The notes under the pieces: generated by a model
The model's database searches: none
What the model saw: only the letters and a program-made list of their open reading frames with translations
Told to the model about the DNA's origin: nothing
From: Nostoc punctiforme NIES-2108
GTDB lineage: Bacteria; Cyanobacteriota; Cyanobacteriia; Cyanobacteriales; Nostocaceae
DNA: 55,840 nt
Assembly (NCBI GenBank): GCA_003326195.1
Contig: LXQE01000151.1
Location: forward strand, 67,032-122,871
Reading direction: 5' to 3'
Program-made: the position numbers and the translations under genes
Part shown: positions 41,776-51,411 of the stretch, one piece after another
Position numbering within the stretch: the first letter of the stretch is position 1
How the letters are laid out: each line of letters begins with the position of its first letter

Positions 41776-42426
41776 TTAAGTTGGGTTGATTTGCTTTCTT
41801 ACCCATTGACGAAATGCCCTAAGCGTTGTACTTCTACTTAGAGTTCGGCTCTGTTCGACAAACCGGGGAATTTCTTCAACAATGGGCAAGTTGAGAAAAG
41901 TAGAACTAATTTCAGACTCAATGTATTTGCCATCCTGAAGAATATTAATTTGTAGCTTGCCATTTTCATATCGCCACAGTTCAGGAACTCGCAATGCTTC
42001 GTAAGCATCAAGTTGAGTTTTGGAAGTAACATCAACTTCAATTGCTAAGTCAGGTGGCGGGTCAACCTTCAAGTCTATTCGCTCTTTACCAATCATTTGT
42101 GCATGATTTTGAATATAGAAAGAATCATCAGGCTCTACACCAAAAGCCATATCTTCACGTTTGAAAGTGGTTGAGCCAAATGTTTCACAGTCAATCTCTA
42201 ACTCTTCCAACAGAATTTTCACCAAATCCCCAATAATGACTTTGGCTTTCTTATGCTTTGGTAACGGCATTCTCATCTCCAAAGTTCCCTGGCTGTAAGC
42301 CAACCGAGTGGCTCGATGGTCGCCAAGTTCTTCTAAAATTGCCTCAAATTCTTGCCAGCTAACATCGTGGAGTATTACTCTATGTCCCGGCGGAACACTT
42401 AATTGTTGCAATTGAAATGTTACCAT
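41776..42426 (-). CDS. Uma2 (DUF820) family PD-(D/E)xK nuclease-like protein
   Basis: The 216 residues follow the Uma2 pattern, very abundant in cyanobacteria: VILHDVSWQEFEAILEELGD, LAYSQGTLEMRMPLPKHKKA, DLVKILLEELEIDCETFGST, then the catalytic-type PPDLAIEVDVTSKTQLD (Asp-x-Glu-Val-x-Ser/Thr) and YEALRVPELWRYENGKLQIN. The fold is that of restriction-type nucleases; the cell role is not established. It stands alone and converges with rplL. Confidence 0.9.
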   Translation of the reverse strand: MVTFQLQQLSVPPGHRVILHDVSWQEFEAILEELGDHRATRLAYSQGTLEMRMPLPKHKKAKVIIGDLVKILLEELEIDCETFGSTTFKREDMAFGVEPDDSFYIQNHAQMIGKERIDLKVDPPPDLAIEVDVTSKTQLDAYEALRVPELWRYENGKLQINILQDGKYIESEISSTFLNLPIVEEIPRFVEQSRTLSRSTTLRAFRQWVRKQINPT

Positions 42427-42526
42427 TAATCACTAAAATTTTGAAAATAGTACTTTTGCGTATTTTTACTGTTTTTTATATAAAGAAAACTTATTATATT
42501 TAGTGGAAATATTCACTTTAATAATT

Positions 42527-43051
42527 ATGTTGTTTGAAAATTTGGATGAGAGAACACGCCCATTTATTGTGGCTGAAGTTGAGCTAGATGTTACTAATGC
42601 CAAACTATACATTAGCAAGCGCTTGAGTGAAATTGGCGGAAAAGACTATGTGAATTTACTTAAAGAAGCTATTACTAGCTATGATGAAGCTTGGTTTGCT
42701 CAACAACTGTCCTTAAATGGCAGAATCAACTTAACAGAGGAAAGAAAAAAGCAGGGTGGATATACAACTGTAAAAATTCCTGAGACTGCTGCTGAAACAC
42801 TAGCAGAGGGTGAATTTAACCGTTTTTATATTCGTGGTTTATGTCTCAGAGCGTTGGACGAGGGAATATCTGACCTTGAAGTTTACCATGCTAAAGCTGT
42901 AATTAGTCCTCGTCCTAATTCACAAGCAAAAATAGGAACGAAAGTAAAAGCAGAAAAATTACTAGAGGATCTTCGAGTTAATCTAGGCATTGATACAGCC
43001 TTGGGTTTACCTAATGGCCCAAACTCTGGGTTAAGTGTGAAACTTTCTTAG
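42527..43051 (+). CDS. Conserved protein of unknown function
   Basis: From the ATG at 42527 (a GTG at 42503 would add eight residues) 174 residues are encoded: MLFENLDERTRPFIVAEVEL, LYISKRLSEIGGKDYVNLLK, GGYTTVKIPETAAETLAEGE, FYIRGLCLRALDEGISDLEV, and the striking end DTALGLPNGPNSGLSVKL. The pattern looks like a conserved family spread among bacteria, but I cannot name a function. No signal or membrane segment. It is divergent from the Uma2 gene. Confidence 0.7.
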   Translation: MLFENLDERTRPFIVAEVELDVTNAKLYISKRLSEIGGKDYVNLLKEAITSYDEAWFAQQLSLNGRINLTEERKKQGGYTTVKIPETAAETLAEGEFNRFYIRGLCLRALDEGISDLEVYHAKAVISPRPNSQAKIGTKVKAEKLLEDLRVNLGIDTALGLPNGPNSGLSVKLS

Positions 43052-43089
43052 ATAGTTAAGGGACTTACAGTTAAAAAAATATCCAACTT

Positions 43090-43167
43090 GTAGGGTGTGT
43101 TATGCCTCTAGTTAACGCACCATGACAGATTAGAAAAATGGTACGTTACTTCGTTAACACACCCTAC
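43090..43167. repeat. Palindromic gtagggtgtgtta-type intergenic repeat
   Basis: gtagggtgtgtta to taacacaccctac with inner complementary segments; same family as 5164-5242. Confidence 0.65.
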
Positions 43168-43290
43168 AAAATAAGATTGGATGATTTATTTTTTGGTAGT
43201 CCCTAATAATTGGACTTTAGTTATTAGCCCAAAACTTTAAGTTTCGGGCTAGTGTTGATTTTAGATTAATCCAAAATCTAAAATACAAAA

Positions 43291-43414
43291 TTACTTGCCG
43301 TTGCCGTTACCACGATTGCCATTGCTGTGAATGACACGTTCAGCAAGCTTTTCTGGCACTTCTTGGAGATGGTCATATTCCCAGTGGAAGGAACCAACGT
43401 CTAAGGTGAGCGAT
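43291..43414 (-). pseudogene. Duplicated 3' end of the EF-G-like gene
   Basis: This 124-bp stretch repeats 43467-43590 with about eight substitutions. It encodes the same C-terminus as the neighbouring gene (DVGSFHWEYDHLQEVPEKLA, ending SNGNRGNGNGK) but has no upstream body. The copies are 176 bp apart, separated by 52 bp (43415-43466). The substitutions are mostly synonymous, so the copy derives from a coding gene or from recombination with one. Confidence 0.85.
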
Positions 43415-43466
43415 GCCTACGGCGGGAAAAGCCTACGCTACTCTACAATTAATTCAAAATTCAAAA

Positions 43467-45515
43467 TTACTTGCCGTTGCCGTTACCACCATTGCCATTG
43501 CTATGAATGACACGTTCGGCAAGCTTTTCCGGTACTTCTTGGAGATGGTCATATTCCCAGTGGAAGGAACCAACGCCGAGGGTGAGCGATCGCAGCTCTA
43601 CAATAAAATTCTGCATCTCAGCTTGCGGCAAGTATGCCGAGACATTATCCCAGCCTTGCCAATCGTTTCTCCCCTCATAGCCTAAAATCTGCCCCCGTCT
43701 ACCACTTAATAGTTGCAACACTTTGGAGGTAAATTCGCTAGGTGTTGTCACTTCCACCCGCAGAATTGGTTCTAATAAGGTAGGTTCTGCTTGGGGTATC
43801 CCCGTTTGCATTGCCAATCGGGCAGCTTGTTTAAAGGCTTGTTCGGAACTATCAACGTTGTGATACGAACCATTAGTCAGAGTTACCGCTACATCAACTA
43901 TTGGGAAGCCTAAAGGGCCGTGTGTCAAAAATTCCCGCACGCCCATTTCTACGCCAGGAATGTACTGTTTCGGAACCACGCCGCCAACAATAGTTTCATT
44001 AAAGTTAAAACCTGTACCGCGTGGTAAAGGCTTGATTTCGAGAAAAACATCACCAAACTGTCCGTGACCACCGCTTTGATGTTTATAGCGCCCATGAACT
44101 GAAGCCACCGTTTTGCGGATGGTTTCTTTGTAAGGCACTTGCGGTAGGTGGGTTGTCATTGGCAGGTTATATTTGCGGCGCAGTCTGTCTAGGGTGACTT
44201 GCAAATGAATCTCGCCTTGACCCCACAATATAACTTCGTGGGTGTCGCCGTGTTGTTCCCAAGCAAGTGAAGAGTCTTCTTCTAATAACTTGGTAATAGC
44301 ACTGCTGAGTTTAACTTCATCGTTGCGCTTTTCTGGTGTAATGGCGAGGGCATACACAGGTTCTAACTGTACAGCTTTAGGTAATTCCATCGCCACTTGC
44401 TGTTCTGTGGAGATTGTATCGCCTGTCTTGATTCCTTCTAAACGGCTCAATGCGACAATTTCACCAGCACTAACTTGGTTAACTGACTGCTGTTGTTGTC
44501 CCATGAGGCGGTAAATTCCACCAGTGCGAATGCCATTGAGGACAATGCCATCAGTTAGTTTACCGCGCCAAACACGCACTAAAGACAGTTTGCCACCTTG
44601 GGGAGTGTAGTAAGTTTTTAATACCTGCGCTAAAGCTGTATCACCCTTTATATTTTTTAAACGACGTTCTGCTGTAGTTTCGGGTTCGGGGGCTTCTCGT
44701 AACAAGGCTTCTAATAGAGGTCTAACACCATAATCTTGTTCTGCCACACCAAAGAAAACGGGCACTACTAAATCTGCCCCTAATTCCATTTTTAAATCTT
44801 TGAGGATTTCTTCTTGAGGTGGTTCGATATCTTCTAAAAGTTCTTCGAGTAAATGGTCGTCAAAATTTGCTAAGGCTTCGAGCATTTCTGCCCGTGCTAT
44901 ATGTTCTTCTTCTTTTAAACTTTCGGGGAACGGAATGGGGTCAGCTGGTGCGCCTGGATGATATTGATATGCCTGTTCGCTCACCATATCAATAAAGCCA
45001 GTGAGTTGTTCCCCATTCATGATGGGATATTGATGCGCTACCAGGGGACGGCTAGATACTGCTTTCAGGGCGTGCAACGTTTCTAGAACGTGAATGTTTG
45101 CGCGATCCATTTTGTTGACGAAGACGAGATGGGGAATTTCCCAATCGTCCAGGAATTTAAATAGAGGGGCAAGGGTGAGAACGCGATCGCGGATGGGTTC
45201 GCAAACTACAATTGCTGCATCGACTCCGATTAAAGCATTGTACGTTTCTTGAGCAAATTCTACGCTTCCCGGACAGTCAATAAAGGTGAAGCGAATATCG
45301 TTATACTCAGTGCTAGCGGCGCTGACTTCTACACTCATGTGGCGATCGCGCGACTCGGCAGCACTATCTCCCACTGTATTGCTGTCCTTAATATTGCCTT
45401 TGCGGGAAATTGCCCCTGTGACAAATAACAAGCTTTCTAGTAAAGTGGTTTTTCCACTTAAATAAGGCCCGACAATTGCAACGTTCCGCGAACCCGATTT
45501 TACTTTTTCGTTCAT
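43467..45515 (-). CDS. Elongation factor G-like translational GTPase (paralogue)
   Basis: 682 residues with all EF-G domains. The G domain has P-loop GPYLSGKTTL, switch-I-like SAAESRDRHMSVEVSAAS, G3 DCPGSVEF and G4 NKMD. Domain II is near LSLVRVWRGKLTDGIVLNG, domain IV near YKHQSGGHGQFGDVFLEIKP, and domain V near GYEGRNDWQGWDNVSAYLP. The P-loop is GPYLSGKT instead of GHIDAGKT of canonical EF-G, and the tail is SNGNGGNGNGK, so it is the EF-G-like paralogue rather than the housekeeping factor. The precise role (elongation under stress, recycling, ribosome rescue) is open. An AGGGAGG site precedes the ATG. Confidence 0.9.
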   Translation of the reverse strand: MNEKVKSGSRNVAIVGPYLSGKTTLLESLLFVTGAISRKGNIKDSNTVGDSAAESRDRHMSVEVSAASTEYNDIRFTFIDCPGSVEFAQETYNALIGVDAAIVVCEPIRDRVLTLAPLFKFLDDWEIPHLVFVNKMDRANIHVLETLHALKAVSSRPLVAHQYPIMNGEQLTGFIDMVSEQAYQYHPGAPADPIPFPESLKEEEHIARAEMLEALANFDDHLLEELLEDIEPPQEEILKDLKMELGADLVVPVFFGVAEQDYGVRPLLEALLREAPEPETTAERRLKNIKGDTALAQVLKTYYTPQGGKLSLVRVWRGKLTDGIVLNGIRTGGIYRLMGQQQQSVNQVSAGEIVALSRLEGIKTGDTISTEQQVAMELPKAVQLEPVYALAITPEKRNDEVKLSSAITKLLEEDSSLAWEQHGDTHEVILWGQGEIHLQVTLDRLRRKYNLPMTTHLPQVPYKETIRKTVASVHGRYKHQSGGHGQFGDVFLEIKPLPRGTGFNFNETIVGGVVPKQYIPGVEMGVREFLTHGPLGFPIVDVAVTLTNGSYHNVDSSEQAFKQAARLAMQTGIPQAEPTLLEPILRVEVTTPSEFTSKVLQLLSGRRGQILGYEGRNDWQGWDNVSAYLPQAEMQNFIVELRSLTLGVGSFHWEYDHLQEVPEKLAERVIHSNGNGGNGNGK

Positions 45516-45760
45516 AAAAACCTCCCTTGCGGTAATTCATTCATAACCGCATTATTCCGTAGATATCAAGGGATAAAAAATGGTTCTCTGGAGTCAAAAT
45601 TACCCCTTCTTTAATTTGTTATTATGCTCCTTTTAATCGAAAGTTAAAAAAATTGTAGCCTGTCGTAAGATTTAGCTTAAGAAAAGTTAAGCATCAAAAA
45701 TTTTTATGCTAAATCAAAAACTTTTGTAAAAAACTTTTTATCAAGTAAATTTAACTGAAA

Positions 45761-46705
45761 GTGTTGCGAGTCAGAAAATCAATGAGATTATCATTCTTTA
45801 AATATCGCATAGCAGGGTTAGTAAGTTTAACTTTGCTGATTATGAGTATTTCCTCCCCCTCTCTTGCTCTATCTCCTCCTGTCGCCTCAAAGCTAGCACA
45901 GTCTAATCCTAAAACTGCTGTAGACTGGTTAAACCAAGGCTTACAAGCAATTCAGGCGGGAAGGGTACAAGATGCGATCGCAGCCTTTAAACAAGCAGCT
46001 AAATTAGATTCGACATTAGCACCAGCACACTATAATCTAGGGCTAGCACTCCGACAAACGGGACAATTACAACCCTCTGCGGATGCATTTTATCGAGCGA
46101 CGCAAGCCGATCCGAAATTTGCTCCAGCTTTTGCTAATTTAGGCGGAGCGTTATTAGAAGGCAATAATTTCAAGTTAGCTAACGATTATTTGCAACGCGC
46201 TTTAGAACTCGATCCCAAACTCGGATTTGCCCACTATAACTTGGGGTTAGTACGAGAACAGCAACGAGATTGCGAACGAGCGATCGCATCTTTTAAAAAA
46301 GCCGTAGAATATAGCAAAAATGCACCAGAACCTCCTTACCATATAGGGATGTGTTATCTCCAACAAGGTAAACTCGATCCAGCCAGAAGTGCATTTTATC
46401 AGGCATTAAAAATTAATCCCAAGTATCCAGAAGCTTACTACAATCTCGGCTCGATTTTTTTTCAACAAAGTAAATTACAAGAGGCATTAGAGGCTTTTAG
46501 AAAATCAGCCGAAGCTAACTCTAACTATCCCAATGCTTATTATGGTGCTGGGTTAGTTTTTATCCAGTTACAGCAATATGGCGATGCAGTACAAGTATTG
46601 CAATTTGCTAGAGATTTATACAATGCTCAAAAAAATCCCCAATGGGCGAAAAATGCCGAGCAATTGTTACAACAAGCACAAAATTTAAATTACCAACCTC
46701 GCTGA
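45761..46705 (+). CDS. Exported tetratricopeptide-repeat protein
   Basis: A signal peptide or anchor (YRIAGLVSLTLLIMSISSPS) is followed by about seven TPR units of 34 residues, for example NPKTAVDWLNQGLQAIQAGR, LAPAHYNLGLALRQTGQLQP, FAHYNLGLVREQQRDCERAI and YPEAYYNLGSIFFQQSKLQE. It is 314 residues and almost wholly TPR, hence a protein-protein interaction scaffold, probably in the periplasm. The GTG at 45761 and the ATG at 45782 are both possible starts. Confidence 0.85.
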   Translation: MLRVRKSMRLSFFKYRIAGLVSLTLLIMSISSPSLALSPPVASKLAQSNPKTAVDWLNQGLQAIQAGRVQDAIAAFKQAAKLDSTLAPAHYNLGLALRQTGQLQPSADAFYRATQADPKFAPAFANLGGALLEGNNFKLANDYLQRALELDPKLGFAHYNLGLVREQQRDCERAIASFKKAVEYSKNAPEPPYHIGMCYLQQGKLDPARSAFYQALKINPKYPEAYYNLGSIFFQQSKLQEALEAFRKSAEANSNYPNAYYGAGLVFIQLQQYGDAVQVLQFARDLYNAQKNPQWAKNAEQLLQQAQNLNYQPR

Positions 46706-46756
46706 GGCGGAAAAACTTAATATTGCATAACATAAAACTATTGGGTTGACTCGCTG

Positions 46757-47341
46757 GTGTTGTCTGAACTCGTCCCGATTGGAAAAATGTACATGCAAAA
46801 GCGCCAGAAAAGTCGATTTTTATTTAGCGATCGCTGGCTTGATCGGCAATCAATTGTTCGCAACATGGAAGCCTTTCAAGACTTAATTGTGATTGTTTTG
46901 TGTTTGGGTTTGTTCGCCGTCATGCTAATCCAATTGTGGGGGATAGCTATCGCCCTCACGCAGCCACTAGACTATAAACATGTGACTGCAAAAATACTAT
47001 TTGTGTTGATTTTAGTCGAGTTATTCCGACTATTAATGGTCTATTTGCAAGAACATAGTATCTCTGTAGGAGTGGCAGTTGAGGTAACAATAGTATCTTT
47101 GCTGCGAGAGGTAGTAGTTCACGGAGCGCTGGAAATTTCTTGGGTTAATACGCTTGCAATTTGTGGTTTGTTGTTTGTTCTGGGTGGACTACTCGTGGTA
47201 TGCGCTAAGACACCACACATGGATTGTATGAGCGCTAACACTAAGTTTTGTCCGGTTGTGTATAGGGGAGGTAGAGAACGCCAAAACGAGTTGGAATTAC
47301 AGTATTCACGTCAATGTGATGAGAATCAACCCCTTGGATAA
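46757..47341 (+). CDS. PsiE-like membrane protein
   Basis: The 194 residues have four hydrophobic segments: FQDLIVIVLCLGLFAVMLIQ, ILFVLILVELFRLLMVYLQ, VAVEVTIVSLLREVVVHGAL and LAICGLLFVLGGLLVVCAK. Two are separated by EHSISV, and the charged LVELFRLL / LLREVVVHG motifs match the phosphate-starvation-inducible PsiE family. The GTG start at 46757 is uncertain; ATGs at 46787 and 46793 are in frame. The C-terminal 40 residues are soluble. Confidence 0.75.
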   Translation: MLSELVPIGKMYMQKRQKSRFLFSDRWLDRQSIVRNMEAFQDLIVIVLCLGLFAVMLIQLWGIAIALTQPLDYKHVTAKILFVLILVELFRLLMVYLQEHSISVGVAVEVTIVSLLREVVVHGALEISWVNTLAICGLLFVLGGLLVVCAKTPHMDCMSANTKFCPVVYRGGRERQNELELQYSRQCDENQPLG

Positions 47342-47566
47342 ATTGTTATGAAAATGGGGAGTGGGAGAGACGCGATTAATCATGTCTGTACTGGGGAGTG
47401 GGGAAAATACTTTTTCTCCACTCCCCACTCCTTTGTATGAAACTGTATCAGGAAATTATTTTTGCAAGGTACTTCCGACGTATTGAAATATACTCTTTTT
47501 GGAAGATGAATTACTCTTTAAGGGTGAATATAACGTTAATTAGAAATTCTAAAAGAGGTTCAAGCA

Positions 47567-47812
47567 ATGGTTACAAATACAGGTAACGGACAATCTCAAA
47601 CAGCGATTAGCGACTTGGAGTATGATTTTGTCACTATTTTGCACAACAAGGCTGAAGCTGTTAAAGCTTACGATACCTACATCAAAGATGCAGAAAAAGT
47701 AGGTTCTCAACCTTGTGTAGAGTTATTTCAAAAATTGCGGCAATCTGATATTGAACACGCACAAGAGATTCGCCAACATCTACAACAAGTGCTGCAACAC
47801 GGTAAGATGTAA
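47567..47812 (+). CDS. Small helical protein of unknown function
   Basis: The 81-residue product is predicted to be all helix: LEYDFVTILHNKAEAVKAYD, TYIKDAEKVGSQPCVELFQK, IEHAQEIRQHLQQVLQHGKM. Its acidic/His residues (DLEYD, D-x-EHAQEIRQH) recall a half ferritin-like bundle, but no metal site is certain. GAGGTT precedes the ATG. It stands alone. Confidence 0.75.
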   Translation: MVTNTGNGQSQTAISDLEYDFVTILHNKAEAVKAYDTYIKDAEKVGSQPCVELFQKLRQSDIEHAQEIRQHLQQVLQHGKM

Positions 47813-48208
47813 CCCAAGTTTTGAGTTTGTAGGCGTAAGCTCGTCGTAGACATCGCTTCTGGTTTAAAAAGAGGCGATGTCTAAAACAAGCTATGAAGCT
47901 CTCTACGAGACGCTAAAAGCGTAGCTTGCTTGCTTCTCTGAAAGAGTACGAGGACTCGCTAACGCTTCTCTACGAGACGCTGCGCGAACGCTATCGGCGT
48001 CAATACACTTCAGTTAAGCATTTTTTTTCTTCTCTTTCTTCTCTCTCTGTGTCCTCTGCACCTCTGTGGTAGCCTGCGGCAAGCCGCTTTGCGTCTACGT
48101 TAAAAAAACGGCTTTGACAAAGAGTGCTAGCCTTAACTGAACCGTATTGCTATCGGCGTCGCAGTTGCTGATTAAATTAGAGGCAAGCACTGCCCACTAT
48201 CAGATAGA
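47813..48208. repeat. Repeat-rich gap
   Basis: Includes the hairpin agacatcgc ... gcgatgtct (47848-47882), ctctacgagacgct twice (47901 and 47968 regions), a ctctgtgtcctctgcacctctgtgg cassette (48045-48070) and further palindromes. No gene seen. Confidence 0.55.
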
Positions 48209-49024
48209 CTAATTCTGAGCTGCTTGCTCTACTTGCGCCACCGTTAAATCGAGAGCCACCGCCACTTGTTCTACACTCAATCCCAATGCCAACAATCGGG
48301 GAATAGCTTCTAACTTAGCTTCCTGGCGACCTTCTTGGCGACCTTCCTGGCGACCTTCTTCTAAGCCGTCTTCCTTGATTGATTGATACATCCGCGTTTT
48401 TTTGAATTCGTCGTCTATACCCAACATTTCTGCTAACTCCTCTCGACTTAACCGGGTAAATTTGTACAACAGAATAGTCTCTATCAATTCTACAATTTGC
48501 TTAGTGGTAGATTCATCTGCCAGTTGTTGCCTTGCTTGTAAAATCAATTCTCTACCTTTGTCAACGGCTGTCTCTTCTCTTTCGATAATTAATTTAACGA
48601 TCGCAACTTGAAGTGAGTTCTCCCTCGTATCTAATTCATCTAGATAAATACGTTGTACTTGTGAACTGTCTAGCAGCAATTGATATGGTAGCCGATCGTT
48701 TGGATCTAAACTTCGTTGCGGATAGATGACAACAGCACGCCAAAAATTGACTGATTCGTTTTGACGCAAGTAAAGGAAGATTTCAGCAAAGAAGCGTCTA
48801 TAAAAAGTTGAGTCTAATTGAAACTGAACTTCAACAAAGTAAAGTGGTTGGTTTGTAGTTTCACTTGTGGGGATGAATACCCCATCAATCCTAAAAGCAG
48901 TTTCTTTTAGCTCAACTGAAACAAATTGATATGCGTTGACATTGACAGTCGTGTCGCCAATTATGGCAAAAAATATGCTAGGAAAAGCTTGAAATAAGCT
49001 ATAAAATATTTTGTCAGTTTGCAC
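48209..49024 (-). CDS. Rpn/DUF2887-type PD-(D/E)xK nuclease-like protein
   Basis: The 271 residues begin MQTDKIFYSLFQAFPSIFF, the usual start of this cyanobacterial family. The nuclease-like core is FRIDGVFIPTSETTNQPLYF followed by VEVQFQLDSTFYRRFFAE (Asp ... Glu-x-Gln pattern) and NFWRAVVIYPQR. The C-terminal region carries EDGLEEGRQEGRQEGRQEAK, coded by a 12-bp tandem repeat, and a helix-turn-helix-like tail (LSVEQVAVALDLTVAQVEQA). Related Rpn proteins promote recombination and are mobile, but activity of this one is unproven. The start is GTG. Confidence 0.85.
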   Translation of the reverse strand: MQTDKIFYSLFQAFPSIFFAIIGDTTVNVNAYQFVSVELKETAFRIDGVFIPTSETTNQPLYFVEVQFQLDSTFYRRFFAEIFLYLRQNESVNFWRAVVIYPQRSLDPNDRLPYQLLLDSSQVQRIYLDELDTRENSLQVAIVKLIIEREETAVDKGRELILQARQQLADESTTKQIVELIETILLYKFTRLSREELAEMLGIDDEFKKTRMYQSIKEDGLEEGRQEGRQEGRQEAKLEAIPRLLALGLSVEQVAVALDLTVAQVEQAAQN

Positions 49025-49096
49025 CTAGATTTAGTCAAGGGAACATTGGATATTGAAAGTCTATCAAAAATAGTGTAAACGCATCTGTTTCAGCAT

Positions 49097-49128
49097 AAAA
49101 AAAGCAGATAGGAATAACCATCTGCTTT
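49097..49128 (-). terminator. Intrinsic terminator of metF
   Basis: Read on the minus strand: aaagcagat, loop, atctgcttt followed by a run of T, 24 bp after the metF stop. Confidence 0.85.
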
Positions 49129-49151
49129 AATATAAAGATTCATTCTCTAAT

Positions 49152-50072
49152 TTACATAGATACCAACTGATTCACTGGGGCAATCCCAGCCAAATCTAAA
49201 ATTGGCGCGATCGCATCTTCTCGTTTCACTGCCATCATGTGAACTCCTTGGCATAATTGCCGCGCTATCTGCACTTGCTCGGCGGCAATTTTTATCCCTT
49301 CCTCAAAAGGATCTTTGGCTTTCGCCAATCTGTCAATAATATGTTGGGGAATATCTACACCCGGAACACATCTATTAATAAACTGAGCATTTTTGGCTGA
49401 TTTCAACAGAAATATTCCTGCCAAAATTGGTTTTTTATAACCAGCAGCGATTGTGTCCATAAACTTTTCTAGTCGCTCAAAATCAGTAATCAACTGACTT
49501 TGAAAAAACTGCGCTCCAGCTTCGATTTTCCGTTCAAATCGACTTTGTAAACCCGACCAACTTTTACATTGCGGATCTACTGCTGCACCAACAAATAAAT
49601 CTAACGCTCCATCAGTCAAAGGCTTTTCATTACAATCAACACCTTGATTCATCTTCCGAATCAGTTGCAGCAGTCGCACAGCTTCTAAGTCAAATACTGC
49701 TTTAGCATCTGGATGATCGCCTGCTTTTACTGGGTCGCCAGTCAAAGCTAAAATATTACGAATACCTAAAGCATGAGCGCCCATCAAATCAGCTTGTAAA
49801 CCGATGCGGTTGCGATCGCGACAAGCAATTTGACAAATCGGCTCTATACCGTTTTGTAACAAAATCACCGACGCCATTAACGAAGACATCCGTAATACTG
49901 CGCGGCTACCATCAGTAACATTGATAGCATGAACCCTTCCCTTAAGAGTCGCCGCCATTTGAATCATGTGCGCTGGATCTCCCCCTTTCGGCGGTGCTAC
50001 CTCGGCGGTAATTAGAAATTCACCTGCTTGTACAGCTCTGCGAAAGGCTGTGTGGCTATGGGTGTGATGCAT
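49152..50072 (-). CDS. metF: Methylenetetrahydrofolate reductase family protein
   Basis: The 306 residues form a TIM barrel of the MetF family: LITAEVAPPKGGDPAHMIQM (catalytic Glu region), VHAINVTDGSRAVLRMSSLM, EPICQIACRDRNRIGLQADL, LGIRNILALTGDPVKAGDHP, FQSQLITDFERLEKF and KKPILAGIFLLKSAKNAQFI. It reduces 5,10-methylene- to 5-methyl-tetrahydrofolate for methionine synthesis. The electron donor in this short form may be ferredoxin or NAD(P)H. It is followed by an intrinsic terminator; trpS lies 58 bp upstream. Confidence 0.92.
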   Translation of the reverse strand: MHHTHSHTAFRRAVQAGEFLITAEVAPPKGGDPAHMIQMAATLKGRVHAINVTDGSRAVLRMSSLMASVILLQNGIEPICQIACRDRNRIGLQADLMGAHALGIRNILALTGDPVKAGDHPDAKAVFDLEAVRLLQLIRKMNQGVDCNEKPLTDGALDLFVGAAVDPQCKSWSGLQSRFERKIEAGAQFFQSQLITDFERLEKFMDTIAAGYKKPILAGIFLLKSAKNAQFINRCVPGVDIPQHIIDRLAKAKDPFEEGIKIAAEQVQIARQLCQGVHMMAVKREDAIAPILDLAGIAPVNQLVSM

Positions 50073-50130
50073 AGAATTAAGAATTTCAATTTCTTAAATG
50101 GTATAGCAAATCACACCTAAAAGGGAAAAC

Positions 50131-51141
50131 CTATAGAGGAAGAGAGTAGCCTAAAGCAGCTTTTACTTGTGATAAAGTTTGATTTGCGATCGCTCTAGCT
50201 TTTTCCCCTCCATCCCGCAATACAGACTCCAAATAGCTTTTATCCGCCGTTATCGAGTGATATTTTTCTTGGATTGGTTTCAGAGACTCAATAATTGTAT
50301 CTGTCAACAATGGCTTAAATTGCCCCCAGCCCATATCCTGACACTCAACTGCCACATCTTCCTTTTTCTTCCCAGCCAGCAATGTATAGAGCGTTAACAA
50401 ATTATTACACTCTGGACGCGCTGGATCGTCAAAAGTCAGACCACGAATCGGATCGGTTTTACAACGCTTAATCTTGTATTGAATCTGTTCCGGTGAATCT
50501 AGCAAACTGATCCGGCTTAAGTCGGAAGGATCGGACTTCGACATTTTGCGTGTACCGTCTGCTAAACTCATCACCCTTGCCCCTTCCTTGCGAATCAAAG
50601 GGTCTGGTAACTTCAGAACTGGTTGATCTGGTTTACCAAACTGGTGATTTAACCGAGCTGCAATATCCCGTGTCAATTCCAAATGTTGCTTTTGGTCTTC
50701 ACCCACTGGCACTTTATCAGCTTGGTAAAGCAAAATATCCGCTGCCATTAGCACAGGATAATCCAATAAACCCGCACTCACATTTTCTGCCTGCTTGACA
50801 GCCTTTTCTTTAAACTGAATCATATCTTGCAGCCAGTTTAGAGGTGTAATGCAGTTGAGCAACCAGGTGAGTTCGCTGTGGGCCGAAACGTGGGATTGCA
50901 CAAAGATAGTGGAGTGATTTAAATCAAGACCACAAGCTAGATAGAGAGCAGCAAGAGTGTAGGTATCATCTGCCAACTGTTTTGGATTGTGTGGCACTGT
51001 AATCGCGTGCAAATCAGCCACAAAGAGGTAATTTTCGTATTCGCTCTGACCTTCTACCCAGTTGCGAATGGCTCCCAAGTAGTTACCTAGATGGTAATTG
51101 CCGGTTGGTTGAACTCCAGAAAGAACACGTTGCTTGCCCAT
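50131..51141 (-). CDS. trpS: Tryptophanyl-tRNA synthetase
   Basis: The ATG at 51141 gives 336 residues, the normal length, beginning MGKQRVLSGVQPTGNYHLGN with the HIGH-type motif GNYHLGNYLGAI. Further motifs are ILLYQADKVPVGEDQKQHLE and KMSKSDPSD (KMSKS). It charges tRNA-Trp, whose gene is at 37845. An upstream in-frame extension of 40 codons comes from repeat DNA and is not counted. Confidence 0.97.
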   Translation of the reverse strand: MGKQRVLSGVQPTGNYHLGNYLGAIRNWVEGQSEYENYLFVADLHAITVPHNPKQLADDTYTLAALYLACGLDLNHSTIFVQSHVSAHSELTWLLNCITPLNWLQDMIQFKEKAVKQAENVSAGLLDYPVLMAADILLYQADKVPVGEDQKQHLELTRDIAARLNHQFGKPDQPVLKLPDPLIRKEGARVMSLADGTRKMSKSDPSDLSRISLLDSPEQIQYKIKRCKTDPIRGLTFDDPARPECNNLLTLYTLLAGKKKEDVAVECQDMGWGQFKPLLTDTIIESLKPIQEKYHSITADKSYLESVLRDGGEKARAIANQTLSQVKAALGYSLPL

Positions 51142-51411
51142 AAATTTCAACTTAGTTATCTCAAATCCGCGCTTGTAAAGTGGCGATGTCTGGTGACAAA
51201 TCGCAACTCTTGGAGACGCTGCGCGTAGCTTGCTTCTCCGTAGGAGTATGCGCCTACGCAAAACTCATTTAATTTTGACATTTTCTAGGTCAACTTGCTG
51301 TTGAAATATTGGAGTTTCTTCTCACCGTGGCTTTAGCAACAGTGAGAATCAAACCTATCTTTGTACAATATCTGGGTGAGCAGTGTTTCCAAGATGATGG
51401 CAAACATCGAT
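51142..51411. repeat. Repeat-bearing gap upstream of trpS
   Basis: Contains the palindromic repeat ggagacgctgcgcgtagc ... gcttctccgtaggagtatgcgcctacgc (51211-51258). No gene seen. Confidence 0.5.

Noticed and set aside
51142..51261. In-frame 40-codon N-terminal extension of trpS
   Set aside because: The sequence is a palindromic repeat, and the family start MGKQRVLSGVQPTG lies at 51141.
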